Assembly: GCF_900302445.1 (NCBI RefSeq)
Contig: NZ_ONZF01000004.1
Span: forward strand, 1-64,000
Reading direction: 5' to 3'
Origin: Palleronia abyssalis
GTDB lineage: Bacteria > Pseudomonadota > Alphaproteobacteria > Rhodobacterales > Rhodobacteraceae
DNA: 64,000 nucleotides
Below are positions 56,336 to 64,000 of the stretch, piece by piece; the stretch's first letter is position 1, and each line of letters starts with the position of its first letter. The position numbers and the translations under genes were made by a program. The notes under the pieces were generated by a model. The model saw only the letters and a list, made by a program, of their open reading frames with translations, did no database searches and had not been told where the DNA came from.

Positions 56336-57115
56336 TTAAGCGATGGCCCGCGTCGGGACCTGCCGACGCGCAACCGACCAGCCACGCAGCGCGTCGCCGA
56401 AGGCAGAATAAAGCTTGCGTGATACGGGATCGTTCGCCGCGTTGTATTCCGGATGCCACTGCACCGACAGGGTGAAGCCCGGAGCGTCCTTGATATAGGC
56501 GGCCTCTGGCGTCCCGTCGGGGGCCCATCCGTCTACGACGAAACGCGGACCGGCATCGACAACGCCTTGGCCATGCAACGTGTTCGTCATCACCTCGTCG
56601 GCCCCCATCAGACGGTGGAACGGACCGCCTTCGGTGAACCGGACCGAATGACGCAGGGCGAATTTCTCGTCGATCGTGCCGTCGGGCGGCATCCGGTGAT
56701 TGTCGCGGCCCGGAAGGTCGCGGATCTCGGGGTGAAGGGTCGAACCGAACGCAACCGCCACCTCCTGATAGCCACGGCAGATCGCCAGATAGGGCTGCCC
56801 CCGCTCGGTCAGTTCGCGGATCAGAGGAAGCGCGATGCCGTCCCGGCCACGGTCGAACGCGCCATGCGCCTCGGTGGGTGCGTGCCCGTATTCCTCCGGG
56901 TGGACGTTCGGCCGCCCGCCCGGAAACAGGAAACCATCACAAACATCGCAAAGTTCGTTGATCGAGACAAAAGCGGGGTCCGCGGGAATGATCATCGGCA
57001 CCGCCTCGGCCACCTCCGACACGGACTGCGAGATCATGCGACCGGCGCCATGGACTTCGTAAGTCTCGTTGATCAGGTGATGGTTGCCGACGATGCCGAC
57101 AATGGGACGGGTCAT
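56336..57115 (-). CDS. Class I glutamine amidotransferase of the PuuD type
   Basis: The 259-residue protein has the peptidase C26 pattern: Cys113 in LAICRGYQEV, and His221 with Glu223 in SVQWHPEYN. Relatives hydrolyse gamma-glutamyl-GABA in putrescine breakdown. No other putrescine genes are nearby, so the substrate is open. Some of the usual residues around the nucleophile differ slightly (ICRGYQ for ICRGxQ), within the normal range. Confidence 0.9.
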   Translation of the reverse strand: MTRPIVGIVGNHHLINETYEVHGAGRMISQSVSEVAEAVPMIIPADPAFVSINELCDVCDGFLFPGGRPNVHPEEYGHAPTEAHGAFDRGRDGIALPLIRELTERGQPYLAICRGYQEVAVAFGSTLHPEIRDLPGRDNHRMPPDGTIDEKFALRHSVRFTEGGPFHRLMGADEVMTNTLHGQGVVDAGPRFVVDGWAPDGTPEAAYIKDAPGFTLSVQWHPEYNAANDPVSRKLYSAFGDALRGWSVARRQVPTRAIA

Positions 57116-57206
57116 GGAGCGCTCCGGTCTGCGGGACGCCCTGAGTATAAGGATGATCCGTCCTCAGACAACCGCCGCAGTTGCACACATACACTGCAGC
57201 GCGGCA

Positions 57207-57629
57207 TCAGGCGGCGCCGGTCAACCCCGCAGCTTCAAGCCCCTGCAGCCCCGCGATCACGTCATTGTCCGACGTGTCGCCGGTGACGCCCAGCGCGCCG
57301 ATCACCCGGTCACCATCCTTGATCAGGATACCGCCCGGCACCGGAACCACCGCCCCGCCGAACGCGCCGTTCATCGCCGTCATGAAATAATGCTGATCCT
57401 CGGCGCGCTTCATCTGCGCCGATCCCGGCATGCCCAGCATCACGGCACCATACGCCTTTCCGTGCGCGATTGCGAAACGTCCAGGCGCCGATCCATCGCT
57501 GCGTTCAAATGCAACGATGTGGCCGCCCGCATCCAGCACGATCGCCGTTAGCGGCCTGAACCCCTTCTCGGCCCCCGCATCCAACGCAGCGCGGATCGCC
57601 GTTCGCGCCATCTCCAGCGTCACTTCCAT
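57207..57629 (-). CDS. GlcG/HbpS-like protein
   Basis: The 140-residue protein belongs to the GlcG/HbpS family: MEVTLEMARTAIRAALDAGA, IVLDAGGHIVAFERSDG and FGGAVVPVPGGILIKDGDRV. In E. coli, glcG lies with glcB (malate synthase G); the same pair is found here on the minus strand. Some members bind haem. Its role in glycolate use is unclear. A terminator-like hairpin separates it from glcB. Confidence 0.88.
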   Translation of the reverse strand: MEVTLEMARTAIRAALDAGAEKGFRPLTAIVLDAGGHIVAFERSDGSAPGRFAIAHGKAYGAVMLGMPGSAQMKRAEDQHYFMTAMNGAFGGAVVPVPGGILIKDGDRVIGALGVTGDTSDNDVIAGLQGLEAAGLTGAA

Positions 57630-57649
57630 TCCCTCATCCCTTCATCCTT

Positions 57650-57701
57650 GAAAAAATACCCCGGGGGGCGGCCATCAGGCCGGCGGGGGGCAGCGCCCCC
57701 C
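57650..57701 (-). terminator. Rho-independent terminator behind glcB
   Basis: On the minus strand GGGGGGC pairs with GCCCCCC directly after the glcB stop, a second small GGCC stem follows, and then GGGGTATTTTTT. This form is common behind genes of Rhodobacteraceae. Confidence 0.75.
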
Positions 57702-57706
57702 GTCCT

Positions 57707-59932
57707 TCAACTTGCCTTCTTTTCCAGCCGGCGGCGATGCAGCACGGGTTCGGTATAGCCCGAGGGTTGCGCCCTCCCCTCGAAAACCAGATCGCAAGCC
57801 GCCTTGAACGCGGGCCCGTCGAACCCGGGCGCCATCGCCACGTAATTCGGGTCGTCCGCATTCTGGCGGTCCACGACCGCCGCCATCTTCTTCATCGTGT
57901 CCATCACCTGGTCTTCCGAGACCACGCCATGGTGCAGCCAGTTCGCCAGCGCCTGAGAACTGATGCGGCAGGTTGCGCGATCCTCCATCAGGCCCACGTC
58001 ATGGATGTCAGGCACCTTCGAGCATCCGACACCGTGGTCGACCCAGCGCACCACGTAGCCGAGGATCCCCTGCGCGTTGTTCTCGATCTCGGCCGTGATC
58101 TCGTCCTCGGACCAGTTCGCGCGGCTGACCGGGATCGTAAGAAGATCGTTCAGGTCGGTGCGGGGGCCGCTCCGGGCAATCTCATCCTGCACCTTGGCCA
58201 CGTTCACCTCGTGGTAATGCAGCGCATGCAGCGTTGCGGCGGTGGGCGACGGGACCCAGGCGCAGTTCGCCCCGGCCTTGGGGTGGCCCACCTTCTGGTC
58301 CAGCATGTCGGCCATCCGGTCGGGCATCGCCCACATGCCCTTGCCGATCTGGGCCTTGCCGCGCAGGCCGCAGGCCAGACCGACATCGACATTGCGATCC
58401 TCGTACGCGGTGATCCAGGCGGTCTTCTTCATCTCGCCCTTGCGCACCATGGGCCCCGCTTCCATCGAGGTATGGATCTCGTCCCCGGTCCGGTCGAGGA
58501 AGCCCGTGTTGATGAAGGCGACCCGCCCCTTGGCGGCGCGGATGCATTCCTTGAGGTTGATGCTGGTCCGCCGTTCTTCATCCATGATCCCGATCTTCAC
58601 GGTGTTGGCGGGCAGGCCCAGCATCCCCTCGACCCGTGCGAAGATCCGGTCGGCGAAGGCGACTTCATCGGGGCCGTGCATCTTCGGCTTGACCACATAG
58701 ATCGACCCGGTTTCGGAATTGCCCCCGTCTCGCTTCAGGTCGTGCATCCCGCACAGGACGGTCAGGACGGCATCCATCGACCCTTCGAATACTTCGTTCC
58801 CCTCGCGGTCGAGGATCGCGGGATTGGTCATCAGGTGCCCGACATTGCGCACCAGCATCAGCGACCGCCCCTTCAGCCGCAGCGTGCCACCGTCCGGCGC
58901 CTGGTAGTCGCGATCCGGCGCCAGCTCTCGCGTGAACGTCTTCCCGCCTTTCGTCACCTCTTCGGTCAGGGTGCCGTCCATCAGGCCCAGCCAGTTGCGG
59001 TAGGCCAGAACCTTGTCTTCGGCATCCACCGCGGCGATGGAATCCTCGCAATCCATGATCGCCGAGACGGCGCTTTCAAGCTGGATATCTGCGATCCCCG
59101 CGGCATCGGTGGCACCAATCCGGTGGGACCGGTCGATCACGATCTCGGCGTGCAGGCCATTGTTTTCCAGAACGATATGGGTCGGGGCATCCTTCGGCCC
59201 GCGGAAACCGACGAACGCCTCTTTCCGCTCCAGCGGCAGCGTATGCTCGACCCCCGGCGTGCGGCCCGTTGGGGCCATCTCGGTGTTCTTGCGCATCTCG
59301 TCGGTGTTGCGCCAATCCTGATCGTTCAGGAACACGCCTTCCAGCCCTTCTTCGGCAATCTGATAGCCCGCAAGCTGCGTATGACTACCCGAGACCAGAG
59401 GGAAGAACCGGTCGAGATAGGATTTGGCCGTCGCCACCACCCGCGCGCCGCGCTGGGTGTCGTACTCGGCCCCCTCGGGCAGGTCCCCCATCGCGTCCGT
59501 GCCGTAGAGCGCGTCGTAGAGCGAGCCCCAGCGCGCGTTCGCGGCATTCAGCGCGTACCTGGCGTTCATGATGGGTACCACAAGCTGCGGGCCCGCGACG
59601 CTGGCGAACTCAGGGTCCGTCTGCGGCGTCTCGATCTGAAAATCGGGCCCCTCTTCCACGAGGTACCCGATCTCGGACAGGAAGGCGCGGTAGCCGCCGA
59701 TATCATCAACGGCCCCGGGATGGTCGCGATGCCAAGTGTCGATCTTGGCCTGCAACGTCTCGCGGATCTCCAGTAAACGCCGGTTCTCGGGGCTCATATC
59801 ATGGATCAGATCGCTGAAATCGGACCAGAATTTGTCTGCCTCGAGGTCGAGCCCGTTCAGCGCCTCGGAATTGACGAACTCCGCCATTGCGGCAGCCACC
59901 TGAAGCCCATGTTTCTCGACCCGGTCGACCAT
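57707..59932 (-). CDS. glcB: Malate synthase G
   Basis: The 741-residue enzyme joins glyoxylate and acetyl-CoA to malate. The large single-chain form with the family blocks [54 protein letters not shown] and [19 protein letters not shown] identifies isoform G. The ATG at 59932 follows the stop of a DUF2256 gene by three bases, and its ribosome site (GGGGGG) lies inside that gene. Confidence 0.97.
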   Translation of the reverse strand: MVDRVEKHGLQVAAAMAEFVNSEALNGLDLEADKFWSDFSDLIHDMSPENRRLLEIRETLQAKIDTWHRDHPGAVDDIGGYRAFLSEIGYLVEEGPDFQIETPQTDPEFASVAGPQLVVPIMNARYALNAANARWGSLYDALYGTDAMGDLPEGAEYDTQRGARVVATAKSYLDRFFPLVSGSHTQLAGYQIAEEGLEGVFLNDQDWRNTDEMRKNTEMAPTGRTPGVEHTLPLERKEAFVGFRGPKDAPTHIVLENNGLHAEIVIDRSHRIGATDAAGIADIQLESAVSAIMDCEDSIAAVDAEDKVLAYRNWLGLMDGTLTEEVTKGGKTFTRELAPDRDYQAPDGGTLRLKGRSLMLVRNVGHLMTNPAILDREGNEVFEGSMDAVLTVLCGMHDLKRDGGNSETGSIYVVKPKMHGPDEVAFADRIFARVEGMLGLPANTVKIGIMDEERRTSINLKECIRAAKGRVAFINTGFLDRTGDEIHTSMEAGPMVRKGEMKKTAWITAYEDRNVDVGLACGLRGKAQIGKGMWAMPDRMADMLDQKVGHPKAGANCAWVPSPTAATLHALHYHEVNVAKVQDEIARSGPRTDLNDLLTIPVSRANWSEDEITAEIENNAQGILGYVVRWVDHGVGCSKVPDIHDVGLMEDRATCRISSQALANWLHHGVVSEDQVMDTMKKMAAVVDRQNADDPNYVAMAPGFDGPAFKAACDLVFEGRAQPSGYTEPVLHRRRLEKKAS

Positions 59933-59935
59933 GCG

Positions 59936-60088
59936 TCACCCCCCATTCGATTTCCCGGCGCGGCAGCGCGCGCTGCAATACTTCACGTCGTCCCAGACGT
60001 CGCGCCACTTCTTGCGCCATGTGAAGGGGCGGCCGCAAGTCCTGCAGATCTTGGTATCCAGATCGGCCTTGCGAACCTGACGCGCCAT
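59936..60088 (-). CDS. DUF2256 small zinc-finger-like protein
   Basis: The 50-residue product has two Cys pairs: KICRTCGRPFTWRKKW and DVKYCSARCRAGK. This is the DUF2256 pattern, probably binding one zinc. The ATG directly follows the TAA of the upstream gene (TAAATG), and its stop is three bases before glcB, so the three form a tight operon. Function unknown. Confidence 0.85.
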   Translation of the reverse strand: MARQVRKADLDTKICRTCGRPFTWRKKWRDVWDDVKYCSARCRAGKSNGG

Positions 60089-60295
60089 TTACTGGCTTGT
60101 CGTCTCCTCGGCGGGCACGCCGCCGTCTTCGGCGCCAACAGGCTGCTGGTCGCCAGGCTCGTTGCCGCTGAAGCTGAGATAGATCAGCAGACCTGCCAGA
60201 AGCACGACGGCCCAGACGACGGACCAGACCATCCCCATCAGGGGAAACTTGTGGCGGCGCTCCTGCTTCTTGACGTTAGTATTGGGTGCGGACAT
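60089..60295 (-). CDS. Small single-pass membrane protein
   Basis: The 68-residue product has a basic N-terminus, one membrane segment (MVWSVVWAVVLLAGLLIYLS) and an acidic tail rich in Gly and Pro. AGGAAA lies seven bases before the ATG. It heads the operon with the DUF2256 gene and glcB and diverges from pepN. Family not known. Confidence 0.75.
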   Translation of the reverse strand: MSAPNTNVKKQERRHKFPLMGMVWSVVWAVVLLAGLLIYLSFSGNEPGDQQPVGAEDGGVPAEETTSQ

Positions 60296-60400
60296 GACGT
60301 TTCCTTTCGCCTTCGGGGGCCGACCCGTTGAAGATACGGATCGTTTGGCGTTCAACGTAGGGGCGGGCAGTTTGTTCGCCACGACAGCCAGAGGATTTCC

Positions 60401-62950
60401 ATGAAAGACGCCGCCCCCCGCGCCATCCGCCTGTCCGAATACCAGAATCCGGCCTTCCTGGTCCAGGACGTGTCGCTGACGTTCCGGCTGGATCCCCATG
60501 CCACACGGGTATTTTCGCGCATTTCCTTTCGTCGGAACCCCGAAGGCCCGGGCGGCCCCCTGCGGTTGGATGGTGAAGGACTGCGTCTGATCCGCGCGGC
60601 CATCGATGGAACCGAGGTTCAGCCGAAAATCCTGCCTGCGGGACTGGAGATCGACGCCCCCGACGCCTTCACGTGGGAGGCCGAGGTCCAGATCGACCCC
60701 AAGGCCAACACCGCGCTGGAAGGGCTCTACATGTCGAACGGCATGTACTGCACCCAGTGCGAGGCCGAGGGCTTTCGCAAGATCACTTACTATCCCGACC
60801 GCCCCGACGTGATGGCCCCCTTCGAGGTCCGGATCGAATCGGAACTGCCGGTCCTTCTGTCGAACGGCGACCCGGTCGAACGGGGCGACGGCTACGCCGT
60901 GTGGCGCGACCCGTGGAAGAAGCCCGCCTATCTGTTCGCACTGGTCGCGGGCGATCTGGTCGCCCATTCCAACGGCTTCACCACAATGGAAGGGCGCGAG
61001 GTCGCGCTGAACATCTGGGTCCGCCCCGGCGACGAGGACCGCTGCGCCTATGCGATGGACAGCCTCAAGCGGTCGATGCGCTGGGACGAGGACGCGTATG
61101 GCCGCGCCTATGACCTCGACGTGTTCAACATCGTCGCGGTGGACGACTTCAACATGGGCGCGATGGAGAACAAGGGCCTGAACATCTTCAACGCCCGCTA
61201 TGTCCTCGCCTCGCCCGAGACGGCGACCGATGCCGACTACGCCCGGATCGAGGCCATCGTCGCGCACGAGTATTTCCACAACTGGACCGGCAACCGCATC
61301 ACCTGCCGCGACTGGTTCCAGCTGTGCCTGAAGGAAGGGCTGACCGTTTTCCGCGACCAGACATTCTCCGGCGACGAACGGTCCCACGCGGTCAAGCGGA
61401 TCGAGGATGTGCAGATGCTGCGCGCCCGCCAGTTCCGCGAGGATGCGGGGCCGCTGGCCCATCCCGTCCGCCCGACCAGCTATATCGAGATCAACAATTT
61501 CTACACCGCGACCGTCTATGAAAAGGGCGCCGAGATCATCGGGATGCTGCGCCGCCTGATCGGCGAGGACGCCTATCGCGAAGGGTGCGACCTGTATTTC
61601 GATCGCCATGACGGGCAGGCCTGCACGATCGAGGATTGGCTGAAGGTGTTCGAGGACGCGACCGGCCGCGATCTGGCGCAATTCGCCCGGTGGTATGCCC
61701 AGGCCGGCACGCCCCGCGTCACGGCCGAGACCCGGATCGAAGGCGGCACGCTGATCCTCGACCTCGCGCAATCCCTTCCCGCCACGCCGGGTCAGCCCGA
61801 AAAGGCCCCGCAGGTCATTCCGCTGGCCATCGGCGCCATCGCACGCGACGGGACCGAGGTCCTGCCCACCGCGGTTGTCGAGTTGACCGAGACTGCGCAG
61901 ACCTTCCGGTTCGAGGTCGGCACCGACGATGCCGTCGCCTCGATCAACCGCGGCTTCTCGGCCCCCGTGATCCTGGACCAGACACTGTCCGCCGCCGATC
62001 GCGCGCTTCTGCTGGCCCACGACACCGATCCCTTTAACAAGTGGGAGGCAGGGCGCGCCCTGGCCCGGACCGCCCTCGTGGACATGATCGTGCAATCCGG
62101 TGCGCCGGATCGGCATTTCGTCGACGCCCTCGGCCCCGTCATCTCGGACAACGCGCAGGATCCGGCGTTCCGCGCATTGGCTCTCGCCCTGCCGTCCGAC
62201 GACGATCTGGCCCAGGCGCTGACCGACAGCAACGCAACGCCCGACCCCGACGCCATCGACGCGGCCCGAACAAGGATGCAGACCGCTGTTGCCACGGCGC
62301 ATGAAGGCGCGCTGGACGCAGTCTATGACGCCATGAAGGTGAGCGGCCCCTACAACCCCGATGCCACGGATGCCGGACGCCGCGCCCTGCGAAACGCCGC
62401 ATTGTCGCTGCTGACCCATGTCGACGGCGGCGACCGGGCCCGCGCGCAGTTCGCGGCCGCCGACAACATGACCGATTGCCTTGCGGCCCTGTCCGCCCTC
62501 ATCCGCACGGGCCAGGCCGAGACCGAGCTGCAGGCGTTCCACGACCGTTGGCAGAACGACCGGCTGGTCATGGACAAGTGGTTCGCCCTTCAGATCGCGG
62601 GCGCCCCGGGCGAGACGGGCCTTGCCGTCGCCCAACGCCTGGTCGAACACCCGGCCTTCGACTGGAAAAACCCGAACCGGTTCCGGTCGGTCATCGGGGC
62701 GCTGGGGATGAACCACGCCAGCTTCCACGCCCGATCCGGTGGGGGCTACGCGCTTGTGGCCGATTGGCTGATCCGCCTCGACCCGTTGAACCCGCAAACC
62801 ACGGCGCGGATGACGACGTTGTTCGAAACCTGGCATCGCTACGACGTAGATCGGCAGGATCAGGCCAAAGCGGCCCTGCGCCGGATTCAGTCGACCGAAG
62901 GCTTGTCGCGCGACACCTCAGAGATGGTCAGCCGTATCCTGGGGGAATGA
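60401..62950 (+). CDS. pepN: Aminopeptidase N
   Basis: The 849-residue M1 peptidase removes N-terminal residues from peptides. The exopeptidase motif GAMEN is at 253-257. The zinc site HEYFHNWTGNR has His289, Glu290 and His293, and Glu312 is the third ligand. Length fits the E. coli-type PepN. GAGGA lies before the ATG. It diverges from the small membrane gene. Confidence 0.96.
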   Translation: MKDAAPRAIRLSEYQNPAFLVQDVSLTFRLDPHATRVFSRISFRRNPEGPGGPLRLDGEGLRLIRAAIDGTEVQPKILPAGLEIDAPDAFTWEAEVQIDPKANTALEGLYMSNGMYCTQCEAEGFRKITYYPDRPDVMAPFEVRIESELPVLLSNGDPVERGDGYAVWRDPWKKPAYLFALVAGDLVAHSNGFTTMEGREVALNIWVRPGDEDRCAYAMDSLKRSMRWDEDAYGRAYDLDVFNIVAVDDFNMGAMENKGLNIFNARYVLASPETATDADYARIEAIVAHEYFHNWTGNRITCRDWFQLCLKEGLTVFRDQTFSGDERSHAVKRIEDVQMLRARQFREDAGPLAHPVRPTSYIEINNFYTATVYEKGAEIIGMLRRLIGEDAYREGCDLYFDRHDGQACTIEDWLKVFEDATGRDLAQFARWYAQAGTPRVTAETRIEGGTLILDLAQSLPATPGQPEKAPQVIPLAIGAIARDGTEVLPTAVVELTETAQTFRFEVGTDDAVASINRGFSAPVILDQTLSAADRALLLAHDTDPFNKWEAGRALARTALVDMIVQSGAPDRHFVDALGPVISDNAQDPAFRALALALPSDDDLAQALTDSNATPDPDAIDAARTRMQTAVATAHEGALDAVYDAMKVSGPYNPDATDAGRRALRNAALSLLTHVDGGDRARAQFAAADNMTDCLAALSALIRTGQAETELQAFHDRWQNDRLVMDKWFALQIAGAPGETGLAVAQRLVEHPAFDWKNPNRFRSVIGALGMNHASFHARSGGGYALVADWLIRLDPLNPQTTARMTTLFETWHRYDVDRQDQAKAALRRIQSTEGLSRDTSEMVSRILGE

Positions 62951-63045
62951 AGGATCGGCCCTGCGCGCCGCTGCCGCAGTCCGGGAACGAAGTGCAGGTC
63001 CATCCGTTTTGGTGGCAAGTGTAACGAATGAATACGGAGTACATC

Positions 63046-63600
63046 ATGGCCAATATCGCCAACACCCGCATCGTCATCGTCGCCACCGACGGCTTCGAGC
63101 AGGTCGAGCTGACCGAGCCGCAGAAACAACTGGCCGATGCCGGCGCCGCCGTTCACATCGCCACGCCCGATGGCAGCGACATCAAGGGCTGGGACAAGGA
63201 TCACTGGGGCGACACGACCACCGCCGATATGAAGATCGAGGATATCGACGTCGCAGCCTATGACGCGATGGTTCTACCCGGTGGACAGATCAACCCCGAT
63301 GTCCTGCGCGCGAAGGCTGACGTGGTCCAGAAAATCAAGGACTTCGCCGCCACCGGCAAGCCGCTGGCTGCCATTTGCCACGCGCCTTGGCTTCTGATCG
63401 AGGCCGATCTGGTCCGCGGCAAGCGTCTGACCAGCTTCACCTCGATTCGCACCGACCTCAAGAATGCCGGTGCCGACGCCGTGGACGAACAGGTCGCGAC
63501 CGACGGCAACCTGATCACCAGCCGCAATCCCGGCGACCTCGACGCCTTCTGCGCGGCGATCACCGAGGCCGTTGCAAACAACGCCGGTAAGGCCGCGTGA
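63046..63600 (+). CDS. PfpI/DJ-1-family protein
   Basis: The 184-residue protein has the DJ-1/PfpI fold: IVIVATDGFEQVELTEPQ with the conserved Glu, and the nucleophile Cys in LAAICHAPWLLIEA. Such proteins are proposed proteases, deglycases or stress proteins. The ATG at 63046 has GGAG eight bases upstream; an ATG six codons earlier lacks this. Confidence 0.9.
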   Translation: MANIANTRIVIVATDGFEQVELTEPQKQLADAGAAVHIATPDGSDIKGWDKDHWGDTTTADMKIEDIDVAAYDAMVLPGGQINPDVLRAKADVVQKIKDFAATGKPLAAICHAPWLLIEADLVRGKRLTSFTSIRTDLKNAGADAVDEQVATDGNLITSRNPGDLDAFCAAITEAVANNAGKAA

Positions 63601-63702
63601 GCGTGACCTCCCTGCCGGGGGACGGCAAGTTCCCCCGGCGCTTCCTTGCCTTCGGCATCTGTCCGCGCCAGATATCAGGGAAACTGCAGCGGATGGACCG
63701 CC

Positions 63703-64000
63703 ATGGGCATCAGAAACCGAATTGACGAACAGATCGTCGAACGCGCCGCATGGCTCGAACGCCCGAACCCCGCCGTAAGGGGCGTCCGGGCGGCTCTGAA
63801 CCGCGTCCTCAGCTATGACCGGACCCTCGACCTCGCCGAGGAAATGGAGGATTGGTCCGGCCCCGACATCATGAACCGCATGGGCAAGATGCTGGCCCAG
63901 GACGTCGAAATCTCGGGCCTTGACCGGATTCCGCGACAGGGCGGCGCGCTGATCGTCTGCAACCACCCCACCGGAATCGCCGACGGCATCATTTTGTGGC
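63703..64000 (+). CDS. Acyltransferase of the PlsC type, cut by the window end
   Basis: The frame starts at 63703 (MGIRNRIDEQIVERAAWLER) and runs off the right edge after 99 codons. The phrase GGALIVCNHPTGIADG carries the His-x4-Asp motif of glycerol-3-phosphate acyltransferase-type enzymes, in the form NHPTGIAD. It probably acylates a lysophospholipid or related lipid. The rest is outside the window. Confidence 0.75.
   Translation, partial: MGIRNRIDEQIVERAAWLERPNPAVRGVRAALNRVLSYDRTLDLAEEMEDWSGPDIMNRMGKMLAQDVEISGLDRIPRQGGALIVCNHPTGIADGIILW

Noticed and set aside
57737-59776. A 679-codon plus-strand frame opposite glcB.
   Set aside because: Antisense shadow of malate synthase G with no recognisable domain.
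60089-62836. A 915-codon minus-strand frame opposite pepN.
   Set aside because: Only its last 68 codons, with their own ribosome site, form a plausible gene; the rest is antisense to pepN.
1-64000. CRISPR arrays, rRNA and tRNA genes.
   Set aside because: No spaced direct repeats, no rRNA-like blocks and no cloverleaf with a CCA-type end were found on reading the intergenic regions; a covariance-model search could still find small RNAs I cannot see.

Overview
The window looks like part of a chromosome from a Rhodobacteraceae (Roseobacter-group) alphaproteobacterium. It is GC-rich with long GC-driven antisense frames. It carries propionyl-CoA carboxylase and methylmalonyl-CoA mutase together, an Entner-Doudoroff edd-eda pair, a surE-pcm-nlpD cluster, malate synthase G, NAD(P) transhydrogenase, and GC hairpins followed by GGGTATTT. 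The family-level call is inference from gene content; I do not name a genus. No tRNA, rRNA or CRISPR array was seen.

Left part (1-16900) is an accessory, island-like region. It opens with the end of an IS3-type transposase. Next comes an AT-richer three-gene operon on the minus strand (2353 to 520): a small protein carrying a hexanucleotide repeat, a small hydrophobic-tailed protein, and a 414-residue protein with an HExxH zinc-protease signature. The genes overlap by four bases and all use non-ATG starts. A decayed tyrosine recombinase plus IS91-type transposase follows (2909-5084), flanked by two inverted copies of a 67-bp dispersed element. Then come a large exported beta-propeller-like protein with a collagen-like insert, two small secreted proteins, and pieces of an IS1182-type transposase. 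The last part is a metal-resistance block: arsR, acr3, a frameshifted arsC and arsH for arsenic, then padR-chrA for chromate.

Middle part (16900-23660): a YdcH-like gene diverges from an OxyR-like LysR regulator. The cydAB terminal oxidase follows, with a GbsR/MarR-type regulator that has a 20-bp palindrome in front of it. Behind these lie two broken prophage tail genes.

Right part (23660-64000) is mostly housekeeping. pccB, pccA and the mutase convert propionyl-CoA to succinyl-CoA; five small exported or unknown proteins sit between pccB and pccA. Then come transporters, a hemerythrin protein, thpR, purF, a VHL-domain protein with an in-frame stop, bioY, surE-pcm-nlpD, an rRNA methyltransferase coupled to a PIN protein, edd-eda with a palindromic operator candidate, ymdB, a copper chaperone, pntAB, malate synthase G with a GlcG-like partner and two small genes, pepN, a PfpI-type protein, and an acyltransferase cut by the window end.
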